The notes beneath the pieces were generated by a model that saw only the letters and a program-made list of their open reading frames with translations, had not been told where the DNA came from and did no database searches. The translations under genes were made by a program, and so were the position numbers. Below, one piece after another: positions 1 to 5,132 of a DNA stretch of 5,132 bases (positions are counted from its first letter, which is position 1; each line of letters begins with the position of its first letter). The stretch comes from Deltaproteobacteria bacterium (GTDB lineage Bacteria > Bdellovibrionota > UBA1018), in the NCBI GenBank assembly GCA_016194835.1, contig JACQAU010000075.1, forward strand, positions 1 through 5,132, read 5' to 3'.

Positions 1-457
1 GTGAAATCAAAAGCTGATCGCCCTTAGAAAAAAACTGTGATAACCCAAGTGTCGCCTGAGTTGTAATCTCCGATAGAGCTGGCAATACAGGCACTTCTTG
101 TGTTCCTGGTTTGATAGAAATATATTTGTCTCCAAGAACTCCCTGAGTTAATATTTCTGCAACAGAATCCTTGCGTATCCAATCGGCATACTTTTTTTCA
201 ATTAGTATATCTATTTTTATATCTTTTTTATTTGTATCAAAATCTACTTTGTCAATTAAACCAACTCTCAAACCGCCTAAGACTACTTTACTACCTGTGA
301 CAAGGCCTTCTATAGAAGGATAATGAATGTAGTACTTGTTTTGACTTGTAAAGAAACTATCCACCCCTCCTAAAAGCACAACAGCAAGCATGATAAGACA
401 AGTCCCTAGGATTATAAAAATTCCAACTTTTGTTTCCATCTCCCATTGTTTACGCAT
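1..457 (-). CDS. mlaD: MlaD-like MCE-domain protein, N-terminal 152 residues (runs off left edge)
   Basis: This is the substrate-binding MCE subunit of an Mla-type lipid ABC transporter: a single-pass inner-membrane protein whose periplasmic MCE domains form a ring that passes phospholipid between the membranes. Translation from the ATG at 457 gives a short cytoplasmic start (MRKQWEMETK), a hydrophobic anchor at about residues 11-32, and an MCE domain at about 39-118. The MCE hallmarks are visible: EGLVTGSKVVLGGLRVG at about 50-66 and the family-typical QGVLGDKYISI at 105-115. The frame is open to base 1, so the C-terminal part is outside the window. The ATG at 457 is preferred over the in-frame ATG at 439 because AAGAGG lies 9 nt upstream of the former, while GGGAG abuts the latter with no spacer. 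It overlaps the end of the upstream permease-ATPase frame by 8 nt, which suggests translational coupling. Family assignment is firm; whether it is orthologous to E. coli MlaD or belongs to another MCE lineage cannot be told here. Confidence 0.93.
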   Translation of the reverse strand, partial: MRKQWEMETKVGIFIILGTCLIMLAVVLLGGVDSFFTSQNKYYIHYPSIEGLVTGSKVVLGGLRVGLIDKVDFDTNKKDIKIDILIEKKYADWIRKDSVAEILTQGVLGDKYISIKPGTQEVPVLPALSEITTQATLGLSQFFSKGDQLLIS

Positions 458-1865
458 ATTGAGTTTCCTCTTCGATTCCTCGAATAAAAGATTGAACGAG
501 CGGGTCTTTTAATTGTTTAATTTTTTCTACTTTATCAATTACATAAATCATACCATGATACAAAATTGCAATGCGATCAGAAATTTCGAATGCGCTTGGG
601 ATGTCATGAGTTACAAAAATGCCTGTGATTTTTTTTGATTTTAATTTCTTAATGTTTTCTAAAAACCGTCGAGTATTAATTGGATCTAACCCGGCTGTTG
701 GTTCATCAAATAAAATAATTTTTGGTTCTATAATAATTGCCCGGGCAAGTCCCGCACGTTTTTGCATTCCTCCAGATAGCTCGGCAGGCAATAAGTGATT
801 TGAACCTTTCATGTCAATTAGTTCAAGCATGGTGTTTACTCTTTGATGAATTTCTTCTGAATTCAATTGTGTGTGTTCAATAAGAGGATAAGAGAGGTTT
901 TCTTCGACCGTAAGCGAATCAAAAAGAGCTCCATTCTGAAAAACAAAAGCAATTTTTGTCCGTATGGGAATAAGTTCCCTTTCGGATAGTTTGGTCAGGT
1001 CTTTATCTTCAAACGTGATTTCTCCACTATCTGGTTTTTCGAGGCCAATAATAGATCTCAGGATCACACTTTTCCCACTTCCTGAAACTCCAAAGAGACC
1101 TAAAATTTCACCGTCTAGTAGCTGAAAGCTTACACCCTGATGAACTATTTTTATCCCAAATGATTTATGAAGATTTTTAACATCAAGAATTATTTTCTGA
1201 TCTTTATTCGTATGCATTGTATTTAAGAGATCTGTCATTCTTAATGTCTCTAGAGATTTTGTTAAAAAATATTCCCAATTGATATTGAGATCTTTGAGAG
1301 AAACAAGCAAGGCTCCTAAAAGACCAATGTAATCAGCAAATAATGTCAATATTGGAAGTGCGATAAGACTGGCTAGAAGTCTGGGGATTACAATTTTTTT
1401 TATAGGACTTGTTCCTAATGCACGGATGGCGTCTATTTGTTGGGTTACTTTCATGGAGGCTACTTCAGAGGCAATGCCTGAGCCAATTCGTCCAGCCACC
1501 AGGAGACTTGTAAATACTGGCCCCATTTCTCTTAAAATGGCTAGCGCCACAACTTTTGGAACATAGAGTTTGCCACCAAATTTAGAAAGACCATAACCAA
1601 ATTGCAAAGCCATGACAGAACCTGTTGCTAGCCCTGTGACTAAAACTAAAAGAAAAGATTGTACGCCTATGTTATAAGCTTGTTCGATTACTAGTTTGAA
1701 ATAAAAGGGCGGCTGAAACATTTCTTTGAATGTTCGATGGCAAAGCAATCCAAAGCCACCTGCAAAATGCATTAAGTTTAATATGCGGTTTCCAAGTTGG
1801 CCTGCCAAACGTTTCAAAAAAGACTGTTTTGTGTGTTGCTCCATGACGGCGGTAATACTATCCAT
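450..1865 (-). CDS. mlaE-mlaF: Fused MlaE-type permease and MlaF-type ATPase; permease half lacks its C-terminal helices
   Basis: One 471-residue frame joins the two core subunits of an Mla-type lipid transporter. Residues 1 to about 215 are an MlaE/YrbE permease, with an amphipathic start, hydrophobic segments near 66-90, 100-128 and 158-190, and the family motif LREMGPVF...AGRIGSG at 111-130. Residues 217-471 are a complete MlaF ATPase: Walker A GVSGSGKS 259-266, Q-loop Gln310 followed by the MlaF-like NGALFDSLTVEEN, signature LSGGMQKR 363-370, Walker B ending in Asp387-Glu388, D-loop AGLDP 391-395 and switch His420. E. coli MlaE (from memory) continues about 58 residues past the point aligned with DLLN (212-215) and holds two more membrane helices. 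Here the sequence goes straight into MHTNKDQKIILDV, which looks like the native start of an MlaF. This looks like a deletion fusion. A separate oddity is Gln142 where the family normally has Glu (TEQID to TQQID). The ATG at 1865 has only a weak SD (AAAAGTAG region), and an in-frame TGA lies just upstream. The order E-F-D is common outside enterobacteria. Function as a transporter is inferred; activity with the shortened permease is uncertain. Confidence 0.9.
   Translation of the reverse strand: MDSITAVMEQHTKQSFLKRLAGQLGNRILNLMHFAGGFGLLCHRTFKEMFQPPFYFKLVIEQAYNIGVQSFLLVLVTGLATGSVMALQFGYGLSKFGGKLYVPKVVALAILREMGPVFTSLLVAGRIGSGIASEVASMKVTQQIDAIRALGTSPIKKIVIPRLLASLIALPILTLFADYIGLLGALLVSLKDLNINWEYFLTKSLETLRMTDLLNTMHTNKDQKIILDVKNLHKSFGIKIVHQGVSFQLLDGEILGLFGVSGSGKSVILRSIIGLEKPDSGEITFEDKDLTKLSERELIPIRTKIAFVFQNGALFDSLTVEENLSYPLIEHTQLNSEEIHQRVNTMLELIDMKGSNHLLPAELSGGMQKRAGLARAIIIEPKIILFDEPTAGLDPINTRRFLENIKKLKSKKITGIFVTHDIPSAFEISDRIAILYHGMIYVIDKVEKIKQLKDPLVQSFIRGIEEETQYA
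467..472 (-). promoter_or_regulatory. Ribosome binding site of the mlaD-like gene
   Basis: On the minus strand AAGAGG is followed by a 9-nt spacer and the ATG at 457. It lies inside the last codons of the permease-ATPase gene. It decides the start of the MCE gene against the in-frame ATG 18 nt further on. Confidence 0.6.
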
Positions 1866-1919
1866 GCTACTTTTAAAAATAATTCAAAAAGCTTAAGTTT
1901 AATAGTTTAATTTTTAAAT

Positions 1920-1950
1920 ATTATATAAAATATAGGTAGGAAAAATTTAA
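1920..1950 (-). promoter_or_regulatory. Weak candidate sigma-70-type promoter for the transporter operon
   Basis: The minus strand reads a perfect TATAAT at 1925-1920, about 55 nt upstream of the permease-ATPase ATG. The only -35-like match is TTAAAT at 1950-1945 with a 19-nt spacer, which is poor in sequence and spacing. The surrounding DNA is so AT-rich that a chance match is likely. Confidence 0.25.
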
Positions 1951-1964
1951 CCAGCATTTTGTCA

Positions 1965-1997
1965 TAAGTCCTAAGACCTTACAGGTGCCATAATGGC
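1965..1997. repeat. Cluster of three small adjacent palindromes
   Basis: Three small inverted repeats sit side by side: GTC-CTAA-GAC (1968-1977, extendable to an imperfect TAAGTC/GACCTTA stem over 1965-1981), ACCT-TAC-AGGT (1976-1986) and GCCAT-A-ATGGC (1987-1997). They lie in a locally GC-richer patch upstream of the transporter operon. They could be operator half-sites or a folded RNA element; no known regulator motif is recognised. Confidence 0.4.
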
Positions 1998-2104
1998 CTA
2001 GCAAGTGGTGAATATTTGCCTATGGTGTAGAAATAATCTGAGTATTTTATATTAGTTATATTTAAAGAATTTGTTGTTTTTATTAATGATTTTTTTTTAT
2101 TATT

Positions 2105-2132
2105 TTTATGCAAACTAGCACAGTTTATGCAA
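2105..2132. repeat. 9-bp direct repeat TTTATGCAA, 19-bp period
   Basis: Perfect copies of TTTATGCAA lie at 2105-2113 and 2124-2132. The span between them also holds an inverted pair AAACT/AGTTT (2112-2116 and 2122-2126) around AGCAC. A period near two helical turns would suit a dimeric regulator binding one DNA face, but this is inference. Confidence 0.45.
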
Positions 2133-2160
2133 GATACTCTTAGTCGGTGTCCGTTTGATA

Positions 2161-2185
2161 TAAGTGTGGGTGATGTAAGTGTGGG
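2161..2185. repeat. 10-bp direct repeat TAAGTGTGGG, 15-bp period
   Basis: Exact copies of TAAGTGTGGG occur at 2161-2170 and 2176-2185, separated by TGATG. The second runs on into GGAC (2185-2188), and a GTCC lies upstream at 2150-2153, giving a weak inverted relation. This patch is G-richer than its surroundings. It may be a regulator site or the edge of a dispersed repeat. Confidence 0.45.
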
Positions 2186-2245
2186 GACAAAAAAGTAAGT
2201 TTTTCGAAAGCAATTATAAAGTGTTTTAGAAAATAATGAGGTTTT

Positions 2246-2269
2246 CTTGTTTTCTGAAAAACAAGGAGG
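2246..2269 (+). promoter_or_regulatory. Upstream hairpin with decoy Shine-Dalgarno
   Basis: CTTGTTTT (2246-2253) pairs perfectly with AAAACAAG (2258-2265) around a CTGA loop, an 8-bp stem. The AGGAGG at 2264-2269 begins inside the 3' arm, so folding would partly hide it. No start codon is suitably placed just after it, so it may act as a ribosome standby site or be only a by-product of the duplication. Confidence 0.5.
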
Positions 2270-2274
2270 TTCTT

Positions 2275-2300
2275 TTGTTTTCTAAAAACAAGGAGGTTTT
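2275..2300 (+). promoter_or_regulatory. Ribosome binding site and overlapping hairpin of the protease gene
   Basis: AGGAGG at 2291-2296 is followed by a 4-nt spacer and the ATG at 2301, which fixes the start of the protease. TTGTTTT (2275-2281) pairs with AAAACAA (2285-2291) around a 3-nt loop, and two further G-U pairs could reach into the SD. The stem is A-U rich and weak, so any effect on initiation would be modest or temperature-dependent. Confidence 0.7.
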
Positions 2301-3557
2301 ATGACGCTTTATTTTCGTATTCAACACGTTTTTTCGGTTCTTTTCTTTATTTTATTGATTGGTTGTAGCAGTGCTGAACGCATTAAAACAGATGGTGTTT
2401 TAATGAAAGTCGGTACTGAGATCAGACTCATTACTGATCAAGAAGCAAAAACGCTTTGCAAAAATAATTTTTGCGAGCCCAACTATGTATATTCTATAGA
2501 TTTTGGCAAGAAAAAACCAATACCTACACCCACGCCTTCACTATCGCCTTGGCCAACTCCAACTCCAAGTCTATCTCCTAAACCTTCGCCTTCGCCATCA
2601 ATCTCTCCTAGTCCATCTCCGACTCCTTCTGTAAGTCCATCACCGGGTGGCGACACAATGGATTATTCAAAAAGTAAATTAGGCCTAACGGAGGCATGGA
2701 AAACCACCAAAGGTTCTAGAAGCATTCTCGTAGCAATAGTGGATACAGGAGTAGAATATACTCACGAAGATTTGTCTCAAAATATGTTTATCAATGAAAA
2801 GGAGAAAAATGGTGCCGCCGGAGTAGATGATGACAATAATGGTTATGTTGACGATGTTTATGGCTTTGATTTTTATAACAACAAGGGCAATGGCTTAGAT
2901 GACAATGGTCATGGCTCTCACGTGGCCGGCATTATTGGTGCAGAACTAAACGGACTAGGTACTGTTGGAGTTTCGCCCGAGGTGAGTATTTTGCCTGTAA
3001 AGTTTTTAGGCTCTGATGGAAGTGGTACTGCACAAAATGCAATCAAAGCAATTCGATATGCAACAGCAATGGGTGCCAATGTAATTTCAAACTCCTGGGG
3101 TGGAGGAGGCAAATCAGACTTGTTAAACGAAGCCATTCAGGATGCTATTAAACAAGGCATTTTCGTAATAGCTGCTGCAGGTAATGATAAAAGTGATAAT
3201 GATAAAACGCCCACCTACCCAGCTTCATATTCTGGTGTCATTGCTGTAGCATCGAGTGATGAAAACGATAACCTGAGTTCTTTTTCTAATTTTGGAAAAA
3301 CCACAGTGTTTGTAGCAGCACCAGGAAGTAATATTTATAGTTCATATCTTAAAAATACATATAAAAAACTAAGTGGCACATCTATGGCTACTCCTCAGGT
3401 TTCAGGAGCATTGGCTTTGGCACTAAGTTTAAAGAAAAATCTTACACAGGCACAAATGCTTGATGTGATGTGTAATAATGCAGAGAAAATCTTGCTTCAA
3501 TCAGCAAAGTGCGGGCGGCTTAACGTTGCAAAATTGATCAAAGAGTTAGCACAATAA
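2301..3557 (+). CDS. Subtilisin-family (S8) serine protease, probable lipoprotein
   Basis: This is a secreted, membrane-anchored endopeptidase of the subtilase family. Residues 1-21 are a lipoprotein signal peptide ending in the lipobox LIGC with Cys22. Ser at +2 predicts no inner-membrane retention, so outer-membrane location is likely. Residues 23-70 form a short region ending EPNYVYSI, which resembles the end of an I9-type propeptide; the rest of that domain seems missing. A Pro/Ser/Thr linker covers 73-115. The catalytic domain (about 120-418) has Asp148 in VDTG, His204 in GHGSHVAG, oxyanion Asn295 in AAAGN and nucleophile Ser361 in GTSMATP, so it should be active. An Asp-rich segment DDDNNGYVDD (176-185) is typical of calcium-dependent fervidolysin/thermitase-like relatives. 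Cys53/Cys58 and Cys391/Cys404 could form disulfides. The start is set by a strong SD at 2291-2296. It stands alone as a transcription unit, ending in a probable terminator and facing the PLD-like gene. Substrate is unknown. Confidence 0.95.
   Translation: MTLYFRIQHVFSVLFFILLIGCSSAERIKTDGVLMKVGTEIRLITDQEAKTLCKNNFCEPNYVYSIDFGKKKPIPTPTPSLSPWPTPTPSLSPKPSPSPSISPSPSPTPSVSPSPGGDTMDYSKSKLGLTEAWKTTKGSRSILVAIVDTGVEYTHEDLSQNMFINEKEKNGAAGVDDDNNGYVDDVYGFDFYNNKGNGLDDNGHGSHVAGIIGAELNGLGTVGVSPEVSILPVKFLGSDGSGTAQNAIKAIRYATAMGANVISNSWGGGGKSDLLNEAIQDAIKQGIFVIAAAGNDKSDNDKTPTYPASYSGVIAVASSDENDNLSSFSNFGKTTVFVAAPGSNIYSSYLKNTYKKLSGTSMATPQVSGALALALSLKKNLTQAQMLDVMCNNAEKILLQSAKCGRLNVAKLIKELAQ
2517..2645 (+). repeat. 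Repeat-coded Pro/Ser/Thr linker of the protease
   Basis: Codons 73-115 encode repeats of the type PTPTPSLSP and PSPSPS, with Trp84 and Lys94 as rare interruptions. The linker would hold the catalytic domain away from the lipid anchor. The DNA copies differ in synonymous codons, so the repeat is clearer at protein than at nucleotide level. Confidence 0.75.
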
Positions 3558-3559
3558 CT

Positions 3560-3625
3560 AGATTCTGCTGACAAAGCAGATTCAGCCTTTTTTAGTAGAA
3601 TCTGACTTTTTCGGTAGAATCTAAC
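3560..3625. repeat. Repeated AGATTCT/AGAATCT arms in the convergent spacer
   Basis: GTAGAATCTGAC (3595-3606) and GTAGAATCTAAC (3614-3625) are a direct repeat identical at 11 of 12 positions. AGATTCTGCT (3560-3569) is their inverted partner, pairing with 3594-3603 at 9 Watson-Crick positions plus one G-U. This gives several mutually exclusive folds that overlap the terminator. Confidence 0.55.
3561..3593 (+). terminator. Probable intrinsic terminator of the protease gene
   Basis: Just after the TAA stop, TCTGCT (3564-3569) pairs with AGCAGA (3575-3580) around a 5-nt loop, with two more pairs beyond a T-T mismatch (3561-3562 with 3582-3583). Six T residues follow at 3588-3593. An alternative stem GCTGA (3567-3571) with TCAGC (3582-3586) ends one base before the T-run. 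Either fold would give a factor-independent terminator. On the minus strand no good T-run follows the stem, so it looks one-directional. Confidence 0.6.
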
Positions 3626-3636
3626 TATGTCACCAA

Positions 3637-5132
3637 TTATCCGCCTCGTGTGTCAGATCTTGATGGTATTGGTTGGGATGGAATATCTTTCGTGCACTCT
3701 ATTGCATCCTGCCAGGTTTCACCTCTGGGATCTGCAAAGTCTTGCTGCATTACATTTTGAAGTTTTATTACGTTCTCATGATCTTCAAAAAAAATGCCAA
3801 ATTCTCGGTTATGCATAAGCGAAGTTGTTGAGCCATTGACAGAGCCCATCCATGCACGCTTTCCATCAATGATAATAACTTTGGCATGCATGTAGCCTGG
3901 ATTGTCATTGATTAGTTGCGAGACATTAAATATCTGGGACTGAATTCCTGCAGCATCAAATTTTGTATAAATTTCAGAAAATGCTTGTTTTTCAGCTTTC
4001 GTTGGTCGTTGAATGCTACACGGGCTGGATACAGTTACAGAAACCTTCACTTTTTTGCCTGCCATGTCTATTAAAGCTTGGTTGATCGTTGGATCCTTGA
4101 GGTATTGATTTTCGATTTGAATCGACTCTTGAGCACTTTTAATAAAATCCACTAGTGGAGTCAGTGACAACGGACTTACGGTGAGCTTTTGGTTGTTATG
4201 AGCTGTGAGCAAAGCGCTTAAGTCATATGGGATTGACTTTAGATCGCTTTCAAAAATAGCTTCGAGTGTAGATACTATCTCTTTTTCATCAGTAATGTAG
4301 CTAAAGTCTCGATTGCATTTGCTAGGATTGTCTTTGGTGTCGCACAAATTGCTGGCGTCAAAATTACCTGTGCTGATCATTACTACTTTGTTATCAGAAA
4401 TGACTATTTTTCCATGTTGAAAACAAAACTTGTCACCTGGTTTACAAAGTGCATAGGGGACAAAAGCTCCTTGTGGTGAGGCTTGAATTTCAGAGACAAG
4501 TTTTCTTAAGTCTAGACAATGTTCAGAAACAACAGCAGGCACAGCAGGAGACACAGGTTGTGCAAATAGATCGCATGGATCTGCAAAATGAGAAGGTTCT
4601 TTGACTACACGGATACGAACATTTCTTTTGAGTGCGTCCCTCAACGCTTCTCTCAGACTACTGTCTGACATAGTGTAAATTTCGATATCAAGAGTAGATT
4701 GAGTAGCTTGGATAAGCGGTAACAGAGGCGAGCCCTCCGGATTATTATAGATTCCATTTGGTGGCAATTTATTTTCATTTGGGTCCGTGGGTTCAAATTT
4801 AATTTCATGAATGAAACAAAAAGTATGTACTCTTTGTATTCTTGTGATGGTTTTACATATGCTCTTGAGCGTTGCTAAGGGGTGAAAAGCTCGTGTTACT
4901 TGCACTTCGTAAGTGTTTTCGGTGGTAATATTATCTATTTTTTGAGAGGTGAGCGAATGAGCGGATATGCTTAGCGAGACATTTGGTCCTGGTGGTTCTA
5001 GGGATTTAAATTTTTGTGCAAGTTCATTTTTGTCTACCGTGTCTCTAAGAGAATTGTCTAAGGTTGAAACCAGGGACTTGAAATTTCCTTTGACAGCAGC
5101 GTCAATAGCCAGTGCCACAACCCCATCTGGAG
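3637..5132 (-). CDS. Phospholipase-D-superfamily protein with two HKD motifs, 5' end beyond right edge
   Basis: This is a two-domain member of the PLD superfamily, whose members hydrolyse or transfer phosphodiester bonds of phospholipids or nucleic acids. Counting from the GTG at 5118 as residue 1, HKD motif one is HGKIVISD (235-242) with GN at 251-252 and NRD at 269-271. Motif two is HAKVIIID (411-418) with GSVN at 425-428 and NRE at 437-439. Both catalytic His/Lys pairs are intact. Before the first PLD domain, which starts near 130 (LLPLIQATQSTLDIEIY), lies a domain of about 115 residues resembling NTF2-like/DUF4878 lipoprotein domains (weak call). Ten cysteines (88, 101, 182, 201, 225, 232, 259, 268, 367, 475) suggest disulfides and export. 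The tail (480-493) is Pro/Ser-rich. The frame stays open past the GTG to the window edge with sensible residues (PDGV), so the real start and any signal peptide are outside; 497 residues are visible. It converges on the protease gene with a 79-bp gap. Nuclease, phospholipase and synthase cannot be separated here. Confidence 0.9.
   Translation of the reverse strand, partial: PDGVVALAIDAAVKGNFKSLVSTLDNSLRDTVDKNELAQKFKSLEPPGPNVSLSISAHSLTSQKIDNITTENTYEVQVTRAFHPLATLKSICKTITRIQRVHTFCFIHEIKFEPTDPNENKLPPNGIYNNPEGSPLLPLIQATQSTLDIEIYTMSDSSLREALRDALKRNVRIRVVKEPSHFADPCDLFAQPVSPAVPAVVSEHCLDLRKLVSEIQASPQGAFVPYALCKPGDKFCFQHGKIVISDNKVVMISTGNFDASNLCDTKDNPSKCNRDFSYITDEKEIVSTLEAIFESDLKSIPYDLSALLTAHNNQKLTVSPLSLTPLVDFIKSAQESIQIENQYLKDPTINQALIDMAGKKVKVSVTVSSPCSIQRPTKAEKQAFSEIYTKFDAAGIQSQIFNVSQLINDNPGYMHAKVIIIDGKRAWMGSVNGSTTSLMHNREFGIFFEDHENVIKLQNVMQQDFADPRGETWQDAIECTKDIPSQPIPSRSDTRGG

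Larger units (their letters stand above)
1866..2300. other. Long AT-rich divergent intergenic region
   Basis: This 435-bp gap separates the minus-strand transporter operon from the plus-strand protease gene, so it must hold both promoters. I see no supported gene in it: frames on both strands are short and lack SD sequences at plausible starts. It contains an AT-rich stretch at about 1870-1950, a GC-richer island with small palindromes at 1961-2030, T-runs at about 2077-2107, two short direct-repeat pairs (2105-2132 and 2161-2185), and a three-unit tandem repeat (2219-2300). For the protease I find only weak -10-like strings (GATACT at 2133-2138, TATAAA at 2215-2220), neither with a good -35 box. 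Confidence 0.8.
2219..2300 (+). repeat. 28-nt tandem repeat, three units, directly before the protease gene
   Basis: Units 2247-2274 and 2275-2300 are near-identical: each starts TTGTTTTCT and carries AACAAGGAGGTT, and the second has a one-base deletion in the loop. A degenerate first unit at 2219-2246 matches the second at 18 of 28 positions and keeps GAGGTT in register. The last unit ends exactly at the ATG of the protease gene, so each of the last two units carries a full AGGAGG. This looks like a tandem duplication of the translation-initiation leader. Confidence 0.8.

Noticed and set aside
2006..2020. Sigma-54-like promoter (TGGTG...TTGC)
   Set aside because: The GG-to-GC spacing is one base too short for sigma-54 and the -24 box is poor.
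2108..2143. Tiny open frame of 11 codons in the divergent spacer
   Set aside because: There is no SD before its ATG and it overlaps the direct repeats; there is no sign of coding.
2219..2300. CRISPR-like array
   Set aside because: The 28-nt units are contiguous with no spacers, and the last unit ends at a start codon, which fits a duplicated leader.
2918..3136. Minus-strand 72-codon open frame
   Set aside because: It lies wholly inside the protease catalytic domain on the opposite strand, has no recognisable domain, and its frame is explained by the coding composition of the protease.
3627..3818. Plus-strand 63-codon open frame
   Set aside because: It overlaps the end of the PLD-like gene, including the second HKD region, has no SD and shows no family features; it is a shadow.
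5116..5118. GTG as the real start of the PLD-like gene
   Set aside because: The frame is open upstream to the window edge with plausible protein sequence, no SD precedes the GTG, and an export signal expected for this protein is absent.

Overview
The window is AT-rich DNA from a Gram-negative bacterium. It holds parts of a retrograde phospholipid/MCE (Mla-type) transporter, which implies an outer membrane, and two genes whose products look exported: a lipoprotein subtilase and a cysteine-rich phospholipase-D-superfamily protein. AT-rich DNA, a PSPSP-linker protease lipoprotein and a permease-ATPase fusion would fit Bdellovibrionota-like bacteria, but this is a guess; nothing in the window fixes the taxon.

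Layout. Positions 1-1865 (minus strand) are a transporter operon in the order mlaE-mlaF (one fused reading frame), then mlaD, which runs off the left edge. The two frames overlap by 8 nt. Positions 1866-2300 are a long non-coding divergent region. It is very AT-rich, with a small palindrome cluster (1965-1997), two short direct-repeat pairs, and a 28-nt tandem repeat (2219-2300) that places a hairpin and a Shine-Dalgarno sequence in each of its last two units. Positions 2301-3557 (plus strand) encode a subtilisin-family (S8) lipoprotein with a complete catalytic tetrad. Positions 3558-3636 are a short convergent spacer with a probable intrinsic terminator and repeated AGAATCT/AGATTCT arms. Positions 3637-5132 (minus strand) encode a two-HKD PLD-superfamily protein. 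Its reading frame is still open at the right edge, so its N-terminus is missing.

How the genes relate. The Mla-type genes should form one inner-membrane lipid-transport machine: permease and ATPase in the membrane and cytosol, and an MCE ring in the periplasm. The protease and the PLD-like protein are convergent neighbours and show no operon link to the transporter. Both look like envelope or extracellular hydrolases.

The most unusual features are the permease-ATPase fusion, in which the permease half appears to lack its last two membrane helices, and the duplicated hairpin-plus-SD leader of the protease gene. I see no CRISPR array, tRNA, rRNA or intact mobile element, and no convincing multi-gene undescribed system.
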